Assembly (NCBI RefSeq): GCF_030063335.1
Contig: NZ_JASISW010000012.1
Coordinates: forward strand, 1 to 64,000
Reading direction: 5' to 3'
DNA length: 64,000 nt
From: Rhodococcus sp. G-MC3
GTDB lineage: Bacteria > Actinomycetota > Actinomycetes > Mycobacteriales > Mycobacteriaceae
Every line of letters starts with the position of its first letter. The stretch's first letter is position 1. This document shows positions 1-6,884 of this stretch, piece after piece. Below the pieces are notes generated by a model. It was not told where the DNA came from. It ran no database searches and saw only the letters and a program-made list of their open reading frames with translations. A program made the translations under genes and the position numbers.

Positions 1-167
1 TCCATTTCTGCTGCCATCCGGATTTCGGTGAGCTCGTGCAGTTCGTGGATGACGGTTGCGGCGGTGATGTTCTCGGCGCGGCGGGCGTCGGCGAGGCGTG
101 CGAGTGATTCCGAGGCGGCAGCGTCTGGCTCGGATCGAATGTGTGCGGAGCCCCCCGGCTGTTCCAT
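1..167 (-). CDS. N-terminal fragment, possibly a DUF222/HNH (13E12-type) protein
   Basis: The minus strand reads from an ATG at 167-165 without a stop to the window edge, giving about 55 residues that begin MEQPGGSAHIRSEPDAA. The segment is Ala/Glu/Arg-rich and helical, with ARLADARRAEN followed by VIHELHELTEIR. This resembles the amino end of actinobacterial DUF222 proteins that often carry a C-terminal HNH nuclease domain. That assignment is inference from a short stretch only; the diagnostic parts lie outside the window. Confidence 0.45.
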   Translation of the reverse strand, partial: MEQPGGSAHIRSEPDAAASESLARLADARRAENITAATVIHELHELTEIRMAAEM

Positions 168-326
168 ACGGACAACAGTAGTCGAACGTATGTTCGAGTA
201 CAAGTCCTGGCACGGAATATCTCGACACAAAATGCCACCAATTATGTTCTACTTCAACCACACTCGTAGATCAGTCGATTGACGATGAAAAGCAGAGACC
301 GGTAGGCCCCTCGATTCCGAAACGCC

Positions 327-1408
327 ATGACCAGACCACAGTAGTTCTGGACTCCGCCGCTCCGGCGCACAGTCACCGGTTCCTGGAGGCCCTCGATCGT
401 CCAGGCCAACTGCTCGAACACCTCACGCCCAACTGGTTCGCATCCGTCATGGGCACCGGAATCGTCGCCAATGCAGCCGCCACACTTCCACTGCACGTCG
501 TGGGACTACGGGTGTGTGCGACGATCATCTGGGTGATCGCGTCGATCGCCCTCATCGCGGTGTCGTTTGCCTTCTCCGCTCACTGATTGCTGCACCGCGC
601 CAACGCGCGCCGATACGCCGAACATCCGGTGGCATCGCTCTTCTACGTCGGCGACGGCCCTGCTCTGTGGATCGCGGCCGTTCTGTGGACGATAGGCACC
701 GGGCTCGGACTCGCAACCTGTGTATGGATCCCGCGCCGGATGATCACGGCAGGCGATCATCGAAACGCCGCGCCGCTGCCTGCACGGTTGATGCCCGTAG
801 TCCCTCCGATGGTGTCGGCGTCCACCGGTGCGTTGCTGGCGCCCCACATTGCAAGCATCGAACTCCGGCTCTTGTTTCTCAGGAGCTGCTACGTGCTGTT
901 CGCGATCAGCCTGACCCTCGGAGCGATCGCCCTTGCGATGATCTGCCGTCACCTGCTTCGCGGCGGAACTCCTCCGCTGCAGGCTGTCCCCACCGTCCGG
1001 ATCACCCTCGGACTTGTCGGCCAATCGATCACCGCGGCCAACTTGCTCGCAGTCGACGCGGGATCGGTTTTCACCGGTGCACATGCAGGCATCGCTGCCG
1101 ATCTTGTTGCTTTTGGTATCGCCTACGGTGCGTCCGCTGGGCTCTTCGGTGTAGTGATGTTCGCGGCCGCGACAACTCTCACTGTCCGCGCTGTCCGTCA
1201 GGGATTGACCTTCTCGCTCACCTGGTGGAGCTTCACGTGGCCCGTGGGGACTTGCGTGACCGGTGCGACGGCTCTCGGAACCGCGCTCGGCTGGGGCGTG
1301 CTCCATGCACTCGCCGTCTGCCAGTACGCGCTGCTGGTCACGGCATGGGCCATGGCTGCAACTCGGACCATGCACGGTTCGATCAGCGGACGGATCTTCG
1401 CGCCGTGA
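327..1408 (+). pseudogene. TDT-family (TehA/malic-acid-transport type) permease, interrupted by a stop
   Basis: The frame from about 329 to 1408 encodes a multi-helix membrane protein with the TDT family start NWFASVMGTGIVANAA (from 434) and later hydrophobic segments ending GSISGRIFAP. The family exports sulfite, dicarboxylates or tellurite-related anions. A TGA at 584-586 breaks the frame in the first cytoplasmic loop: ...FSAH-stop-LLHRANARRYAEHP. A Trp (TGG) at this place would fit, so one base change probably created the stop. There is also no ATG, GTG or TTG in this frame ahead of the conserved start; the only nearby ATG, at 327, is in another frame. TTG at 587 could in principle restart translation, but would omit the first helices. 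Either a pseudogene or a base-call error; the missing start favours decay. Confidence 0.75.
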
Positions 1409-1448
1409 GTTAGAGTCGGGAAGAAGAGACACACAGGAGGTGACACCC

Positions 1449-1490
1449 ATGAACGTTACTTGTACGTGGGCGCGCCTCCCTGCCGAATAG
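1449..1490 (+). CDS. 13-residue leader ORF upstream of the PrmC-like gene
   Basis: ATG at 1449 follows a near-perfect Shine-Dalgarno AGGAGGTGA (AGGAGG at 1435-1440, 8 nt spacing), the strongest ribosome-binding site in this part of the window. It encodes MNVTCTWARLPAE and stops with TAG at 1488. The next gene starts 31 nt later with a weaker site (GAAAGG). Between the stop and that site lies a small hairpin, GCGCC TCA GGCGT, at 1495-1507. Strong initiation on a tiny ORF with hairpins ahead of the main start is typical of attenuation or translation-coupled control. The function is inferred from layout only. Confidence 0.6.
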   Translation: MNVTCTWARLPAE

Positions 1491-1521
1491 GAGAGCGCCT
1501 CAGGCGTCCCGAAAGGCACTG

Positions 1522-2307
1522 GTGCACATGAATCCACCTACGAATCCCTCGTGTATCGACACCGTGAACACCCTCCGCGAGGCCGGGTGTGTCTACGCGG
1601 AGATCGAAGCACAGCTTTTGTCCGACGCCTTTCACGGCGACGAACTCGACGCAATGGTCTGCCGACGAGTCTCAGGAACCCCGCTCGAGCAACTTCTCGG
1701 CTGGGCCGAGTTCTGCGGACTACGTATTCTCGTCGCACCCGGTGTGTTCGTTCCGCGACGGCGGACCGAACTCCTGGTACACCAGGCTGCCGCCCGAAAT
1801 CCACACACCGTCGTCGATATCTGTTGTGGTTCAGGGGCCGTCGGAACCGCTCTGGCGAACATCGTCGATGGACTCGACCTGCATGCCGCCGACATCGACC
1901 CGGTAGCCGTGCTCTGCGCCCGGCGCAACGTCGAACCGGTCGGCGGGCAAGTCCACGAGGGTGATCTGTATTCGACTCTCCCGCAGCATCTCCGGAGTAA
2001 CGTCGACGTTATCGTTGCCAACGCGCCTTACGTGCCGACCAGCGCAATCGGTTCGATGCCGCCCGAGGCGCGCGATCACGAGCCGATGGTAGCGCTCGAT
2101 GGTGGCGCGGACGGTCTCGACGTTCACCGTCGCATCGTCGTCGACGCTCGCGTTTGGCTCGCCGAGGGTGGGTGCCTTCTGGTCGAGACCAGTGTTCGTC
2201 AAGCCGAACACACGGCAGCCATCTTCGCCGACGCCGGATTCGACCCGACGGTGGTTCACTCCGAGGAACTCGACGGAACGGTGGTTGTCGGTGAGATCCA
2301 TCGGTGA
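1522..2307 (+). CDS. PrmC/HemK-related protein-glutamine N5-methyltransferase, substrate unknown
   Basis: This is a 261-residue class I SAM methyltransferase related to PrmC/HemK, which methylates the GGQ glutamine of release factors. It has an N-terminal helical substrate domain (about 1-75), motif I VVDICCGSGAVG near residue 95, and NAPYVP near 170 where classical PrmC has NPPY. The latter places it with the actinobacterial PrmC-related subfamily of uncertain target rather than with PrmC itself. GTG at 1522 lies 5 nt after GAAAGG; ATG at 1528 is an alternative start. The leader ORF at 1449-1490 suggests regulated translation. Confidence 0.8.
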   Translation: MHMNPPTNPSCIDTVNTLREAGCVYAEIEAQLLSDAFHGDELDAMVCRRVSGTPLEQLLGWAEFCGLRILVAPGVFVPRRRTELLVHQAAARNPHTVVDICCGSGAVGTALANIVDGLDLHAADIDPVAVLCARRNVEPVGGQVHEGDLYSTLPQHLRSNVDVIVANAPYVPTSAIGSMPPEARDHEPMVALDGGADGLDVHRRIVVDARVWLAEGGCLLVETSVRQAEHTAAIFADAGFDPTVVHSEELDGTVVVGEIHR

Positions 2308-2400
2308 ATCTCCAGTCCGGCCGCAACGATCCTGACCCCGCGCTCGATCTCGACCCCCGCTCTTGACCTCTACTACTGTCGAGGTTCTACCGACTTGGGT

Positions 2401-4362
2401 ATGAGCATGGAATCCACGGCGTGGAATCAGATGTATCGGACGATGAACGCATCGTCCCAGAAGACCCAGTTCTCGACGGTCACAGCACGGCGAATTTTCC
2501 AGTTCGCCCGCCCTCACCGCCGCAAACTGGGGGCCTTCCTGGCGCTCAGCGTCGTGCTGGCGGTGCTCGCCGTGGCAACGCCGGTCCTCGCCGGTCGCGT
2601 CGTCAATGCGATCGTCGACGGCGATGCTTTCGGGACGGTCCTGCGACTGTCGCTGCTGATCGCTTCGATCGCGATCGTCGACGCGGTGTTCGGGCTCGTC
2701 AACCGGTGGCTGTCGTCGAACATCGGTGAAGCGCTCATTCTGGATCTACGCACTGCCGTGTTCGATCACGTGCAACGGATGCCCATTGCGTTCTTCACCA
2801 GAACCCGCACCGGGGCGCTCGTCAGCAGGCTGAACAACGATGTGATCGGTGCCCAACGCGCCTTCAGCGATACCTTGTCCGGCGTTGTCAGCAACCTTGT
2901 CACCCTGTTGCTGACGCTGGTCGTGATGGTCGGGATCTCCTGGCAGGTCACGCTCCTTGCCTTGGTTCTGCTGCCGGTATTCGTGATCCCGGCGAGGCGC
3001 ATGGGGCGTAGGCTCGCGCGCCTGCAACGTGAAGCAGCCGAACACAATTCCGCGATGAGCACGCAGATGACCGAGAGGTTCTCGGCTCCCGGCGCGACGC
3101 TCGTCAAACTGTTCGGCCAGCCCGACGTCGAGTCGAAGGAGTTTGCGCTGCGCGCGTCTCGCGTCCGCGACATCGGTGTGCGAAGCGCGATGGTGCAGAC
3201 GGTGTTCGTGACGGCCTTGACGCTCGTCTCCGCGCTCGCGCTCGCCGTGGTTTACGGGCTCGGAGGCTTCTACGCACTTCGGGGCCAGTTGGATCCGGGT
3301 TCGGTTGTGACGCTGTCACTTCTGCTGGTCCGCCTCTACTCGCCGCTGACCGCGCTGGCGAGCGCTCGTGTCGAGGTGATGAGCGCTCTGGTGAGCTTCG
3401 AGCGTGTCTTCGAGGTGCTCGATCTGGTCCCGCTCATTCAGGACAAGCCCGACGCCGTCGACCTGTTGGACGGGCCCGTGTCGGTCGAACTTCGCGATGT
3501 GCGATTCGCGTATCCGTCGGCGGACAAGGTGTCGCTCGCCTCGCTCGAAGAGGTTGCGGCGTTGGACTCGCGGGGTGGTGAGGAAGTGCTGCACGGTGTT
3601 TCGTTCCGGGCCGAACCCGGGCAGATGGTGGCACTCGTCGGTACGTCGGGGGCGGGAAAGTCGACCATCGCGCAGCTGATCGCTCGGCTGTACGACGTCG
3701 ACAGTGGTGCGGTGCTGCTCGCGGGTGCGAACGTGAAAGACCTGACGGCGCAGTCCATCCGCACACGAGTGGGAATGGTGACCCAGGACGGACACCTGTT
3801 CCACGAGACCGTTCGCGCGAACATTGTCCTCCCGCGGCCCGATGCGAGCGACGAGGAAGTGTGGGACGCGCTGCGGCGTGCGCGACTGAGCGACCTGATT
3901 GCTTCGCTCCCCGACGGACTGGCGACCGTTGTGGGAGAACGCGGATATCGGCTGTCCGGCGGTGAGCGGCAGCGGCTGACGATCGCCCGATTGTTGATCG
4001 CTCGCCCTCGAGTGGTGATTCTGGACGAGGCGACGGCGTCGCTCGACTCGACGTCCGAAGCAGCGGTGCAGGCGGCATTGAGCGAGGCGCTCGAAGGAAA
4101 GACCTCGATCGTCATCGCTCACCGGTTGTCGACGATCAGAGCCGCCGATGTGATCCTCGTCGTCGAAGGAGGGAACATCGTCGAACGCGGAAATCACGAG
4201 GAGCTCCTCGCGGCGGGAGGCCGCTACGAGGAACTCCATCGGACACAGTTCTCTACCGAGAATTCAACCGACAGTGCTCACGCTGCGGGAGCGGGAACCA
4301 CCGTGGCCGGATCGTTGTCGGTCGCGGCGGCCAACAACGGTGCGAATCCGTCGATCGCGTAG
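2401..4362 (+). CDS. ABC exporter, fused transmembrane and ATPase domains
   Basis: A half-transporter of about 653 residues of the multidrug/lipid (ABCB-type) class, expected to work as a homodimer in the plasma membrane. Six membrane segments span about residues 40-320. The nucleotide-binding domain has Walker A GTSGAGKST (about 413), signature LSGGERQ (about 517), Walker B VVILDEA (about 537) and the switch His in IAHRLS. ATG codons at 2401 and 2407 and a TTG at 2395 are possible starts; no clear Shine-Dalgarno separates them. The last 28 codons run antisense to the end of the neighbouring siderophore-binding gene. The substrate is not visible; siderophore export is a possibility from position only. 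Confidence 0.88.
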   Translation: MSMESTAWNQMYRTMNASSQKTQFSTVTARRIFQFARPHRRKLGAFLALSVVLAVLAVATPVLAGRVVNAIVDGDAFGTVLRLSLLIASIAIVDAVFGLVNRWLSSNIGEALILDLRTAVFDHVQRMPIAFFTRTRTGALVSRLNNDVIGAQRAFSDTLSGVVSNLVTLLLTLVVMVGISWQVTLLALVLLPVFVIPARRMGRRLARLQREAAEHNSAMSTQMTERFSAPGATLVKLFGQPDVESKEFALRASRVRDIGVRSAMVQTVFVTALTLVSALALAVVYGLGGFYALRGQLDPGSVVTLSLLLVRLYSPLTALASARVEVMSALVSFERVFEVLDLVPLIQDKPDAVDLLDGPVSVELRDVRFAYPSADKVSLASLEEVAALDSRGGEEVLHGVSFRAEPGQMVALVGTSGAGKSTIAQLIARLYDVDSGAVLLAGANVKDLTAQSIRTRVGMVTQDGHLFHETVRANIVLPRPDASDEEVWDALRRARLSDLIASLPDGLATVVGERGYRLSGGERQRLTIARLLIARPRVVILDEATASLDSTSEAAVQAALSEALEGKTSIVIAHRLSTIRAADVILVVEGGNIVERGNHEELLAAGGRYEELHRTQFSTENSTDSAHAAGAGTTVAGSLSVAAANNGANPSIA

Positions 4363-5393
4363 TTCAGCGAGAGCGGACTCGAGTAACCGAGGGCAGACGG
4401 CAGATCCTCGCTGAACGAGCCGATGTAGACCGTCCGGTCCTCGGCTACAACAGGAAGTTGGGCGAACAGGGGATTGCTGTTCAGCTGCACGCGGTCCTGA
4501 CCGGCGATGACGAGAACATCGGTGTCGCGCTGGGTGAGGCCCTCGGGGCCGATCGTTTCGCTTGCCTCGGGGATGTCGAAGCCGAGGTCGGTGAAGAACA
4601 GCGCGCGAATGTCGTCTTTGCCCAGCAAGAGGTAGCTGCCGTCGGCCATCACGAAGGCGAGGGTCAACGACTTACCCGCGAACTGGGGATTCGCGGTCTG
4701 AGTCGTCTCGAACTTCTGCTCGAGCTTGGCAGTCTGGTCCACTGCTTCCTGCTCCTTGCCCAGAGCCTTCCCGATCACGTCGAATTCCTGCTGCCACGTA
4801 GCTGCAGGCACGTCCCCGTATCCGCCGATGTCGGCGATGGTGGGAGCCATTGCGGACAACTGGTCGTACTGGCCCTGCTCGATGAAGGAGTACGGGCCGA
4901 GAATCAGGTCCGGACCAGCCTGAGCAATCTGCTCGAGGTTGAGTTCGTCGGTGCCGACCTCGGGGATCTCGGTGCCCCCGAGAGCCTCTTGGGCCCACGG
5001 GCGTTGGCGGTAGTCGTAACTCAGGTTGCCGCGAGTGGCGACCGGCTTCACCCCGAGGGCAAGGGCGAAGTCCTGCTCGTTGAACCCGATAGTAACGACG
5101 CGAGACGGTTCGCTCTCGATCGTCGTCTCGCCGAAGCTGTGGGAGATCGTCACCGGAAGGCTCCCGGACGTCTCGGAGTTACTGGATGACTCGGAATTAT
5201 TGGATGACTCGGTGGTATTGGACGAGCTGTCGTCCGACGAGCATCCTGCGACCAGGGCGAAGGCCGCGACTCCCGCGGCGACCTTGAAAGCGGTGACTCT
5301 GAAAGCGGTGACTCTGAAAGCGGTGACTCTGAAAGCGGTGACTCTGAAAGCGGTGACTCTGAAAGCGGCGGCCTTGAAAACATTGGAATGCAC
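4278..5393 (-). CDS. Iron-siderophore-binding lipoprotein (FecB/FepB-like)
   Basis: A 371-residue periplasmic-type binding protein for ferric siderophores, anchored as a lipoprotein. Residues 76 onward (LPVTISHSFGETTI, ESEPSRVVTIGF, GPDLILGPYS) are the two-lobed FecB/BtuF fold. The lipobox is LVAGC with Cys51, followed by a Ser/Asn-rich linker. The signal peptide is odd: between residues 11 and 35 it has five tandem FRVTA units encoded by a 15-bp repeat, giving an unusually long n-region. Start is GTG at 5393 with GAGGAG upstream. A near-consensus IdeR box at 5423-5441 lies just upstream, so iron repression is likely. No cognate permease or ATPase is in the window. Confidence 0.88.
   Translation of the reverse strand: MHSNVFKAAAFRVTAFRVTAFRVTAFRVTAFRVTAFKVAAGVAAFALVAGCSSDDSSSNTTESSNNSESSSNSETSGSLPVTISHSFGETTIESEPSRVVTIGFNEQDFALALGVKPVATRGNLSYDYRQRPWAQEALGGTEIPEVGTDELNLEQIAQAGPDLILGPYSFIEQGQYDQLSAMAPTIADIGGYGDVPAATWQQEFDVIGKALGKEQEAVDQTAKLEQKFETTQTANPQFAGKSLTLAFVMADGSYLLLGKDDIRALFFTDLGFDIPEASETIGPEGLTQRDTDVLVIAGQDRVQLNSNPLFAQLPVVAEDRTVYIGSFSEDLPSALGYSSPLSLNYAIDGFAPLLAAATDNDPATVVPAPAA
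5285..5368 (-). repeat. 15-bp tandem repeat in a lipoprotein signal peptide
   Basis: Five identical copies of the 15-mer TGAAAGCGGTGACTC (5285-5359) plus a partial sixth. Because the unit is a multiple of three, copy-number change would add or remove one FRVTA block from the signal-peptide n-region without shifting the frame. Complete identity between copies suggests recent expansion. Confidence 0.92.
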
Positions 5394-5422
5394 TGCACGA
5401 CTCCTCGCGTATTCAACTATTG

Positions 5423-5441
5423 CGAGGTTAGCCTAACCGAG
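5423..5441. promoter_or_regulatory. IdeR/DtxR iron box
   Basis: The sequence CGAGGTTAGCCTAACCGAG matches the 19-bp IdeR consensus (TTAGGTTAGSCTAACCTAA) at the whole central dyad AGGTTAGCCTAACC. It is 30 bp upstream of the siderophore-binding protein start and overlaps the likely promoter. IdeR-Fe(II) bound here would repress the gene when iron is plentiful. Confidence 0.85.
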
Positions 5442-5496
5442 CTTTGTGGTAATCAAACCCTCAAGGCCCGGTTAGGAAGTATTCAAGCGTGTAAGC

Positions 5497-6711
5497 TCAG
5501 CAGTTGCTCGGGGCAGGTGCTCCCGAGAAGCGAGCGTCGATCCATTCGAGCGCCTGCGGTAGGCCGAGGACCGCTGCGGTGAGGTGGTCGTTGCTCGGCA
5601 CCAGCAGTTCGGTCACCTTTACGCCCGCCGCGCAGTACCGGCCGACGGTATTGGTGATGGACGAGACCGGGATGAGCCCATCGGTGGGGCTGTGCCACTC
5701 GAAGTACGGTGCCTTCGGAACTCCCGGATACAGCTCGACGCTGTTCTCGTTGACCGCGGTGATCATCTCAGGGCTGTTTATCAGGTCGGTGGTGTTGGCC
5801 ACCATCATCGCGCTCTTACCGGCGCCGGCAGAGATGATGTCGTTGGTGCAGCCGTCCTTCACTTGCGCCGCCATCTGCTGGCCGAGCGGGTTGAGCTGCG
5901 CGCTGATCGGGATTCGTGTGGGGTACTCCCGCTCGAGTCCGAGCGCGGCCGCGAAGGCGAGTCCGAACACGGGGTGAGGCGCGAAACCGAGATCGCGTGC
6001 CATGCGCTCGAGGTTCATCGGCGCTCCGCCCGTAGCGCTACCGACGATGTTCAGTTCGGGGGCGTAATCGTTCTGCAGCGCAGCCGCCCACGCCGTTGCC
6101 ATACCGCCACCGGAGTAGCCGGCGAGGGCGACGGGGCTCTGCTGGACCTGCAGTGGATCGAAACGTTGGCTCGCGCGAATGCTGTCGAGAACGATCTGAC
6201 CGCCGAGTTTGGCGGCACCGTATGCGCTGTTCGGTCCGAGATGGTCGGCGATGTTCACGGTCCAGCCGCGCCGCAAAGCAACGTTGAGGGCCGGAGCCTC
6301 GCGGATCATCAGGTTCGGATCTTGCGTCCAAAGGGCTTGCGAAGGAGCACATTCGAGACCGAGCGCATTGATGATGTGCTGGTACGAGAGAAGTGGGCCG
6401 TTCGGGACCTTGTTCTTCGGCGACATCACCGTGGTGACCGCGGCGATGGGATCGCCTGCGGAATTGGTGGAACGGAAGCGAAGCTGCCAGACGTCGATGT
6501 CGAAGAAGCCGGGAGGCGGAGGCATCGGCCTGCTCGAGATGATGTCACCGGGATTTTTGGCTTCCAGATCCGGCACCTGCGCATAGAAGATGTCCGAGAT
6601 CGGTGTCGGTTCCAGGGGATTCGCCGCTGCCGGACTCCCTGCGATCAAGGTCGAACACGCGAGGGCTACTGCCGTCAACCCTGCAGCGCTCGCTAGTTTG
6701 GATACGCGCAT
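5497..6711 (-). CDS. Secreted lipase, LIP family
   Basis: A 404-residue secreted alpha/beta-hydrolase of the actinobacterial/fungal secretory lipase (LIP) family. ATG at 6711 is chosen because GGGAGGGG stands 9 nt upstream; an upstream in-frame ATG at 6741 would contain this site within the coding sequence. Residues 1-30 form a Sec signal peptide ending near SPAAA. The nucleophile is in GYSGGGMA (Ser about 198), with Asp in SPTDGLIP (about 345) and His in NDHLTA (about 375). Cysteine pairs fit an exported protein. It would hydrolyse acylglycerols or esters outside the cell. Confidence 0.88.
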   Translation of the reverse strand: MRVSKLASAAGLTAVALACSTLIAGSPAAANPLEPTPISDIFYAQVPDLEAKNPGDIISSRPMPPPPGFFDIDVWQLRFRSTNSAGDPIAAVTTVMSPKNKVPNGPLLSYQHIINALGLECAPSQALWTQDPNLMIREAPALNVALRRGWTVNIADHLGPNSAYGAAKLGGQIVLDSIRASQRFDPLQVQQSPVALAGYSGGGMATAWAAALQNDYAPELNIVGSATGGAPMNLERMARDLGFAPHPVFGLAFAAALGLEREYPTRIPISAQLNPLGQQMAAQVKDGCTNDIISAGAGKSAMMVANTTDLINSPEMITAVNENSVELYPGVPKAPYFEWHSPTDGLIPVSSITNTVGRYCAAGVKVTELLVPSNDHLTAAVLGLPQALEWIDARFSGAPAPSNC

Positions 6712-6884
6712 CACGTCAAACCCCTCCCGAGTAAAGCTCATTGATGTGGAGCGAAACGCATCTCATCCACCCTAATGAACGCGGTGCACGAAATCAGATC
6801 GGCTCTTCGCGCTCCCCCCGGAACGATGCCCATACTGTACGTAGGCAGTGACTTTAGGGCAACCGGTGGACAGGCCGCCAGTGA

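Noticed and set aside
506..1537. Long minus-strand open frame of 343 codons
   Set aside because: It mirrors the TDT gene and leader region, has an Arg/His/Ser-rich composition without family features, and is typical of antisense frames in high-GC DNA.
2363..2390. Promoter with TTGACC for the ABC exporter
   Set aside because: The -35 is good but no acceptable -10 hexamer lies at 16-19 bp.
3316..4239. Minus-strand open frame of about 300 codons opposite the ABC exporter
   Set aside because: It is fully antisense to well-supported ATPase motifs and shows no homology pattern of its own.
5285..5368. Possible CRISPR-like array
   Set aside because: The units are contiguous 15-mers with no spacers and lie in frame within a coding sequence.
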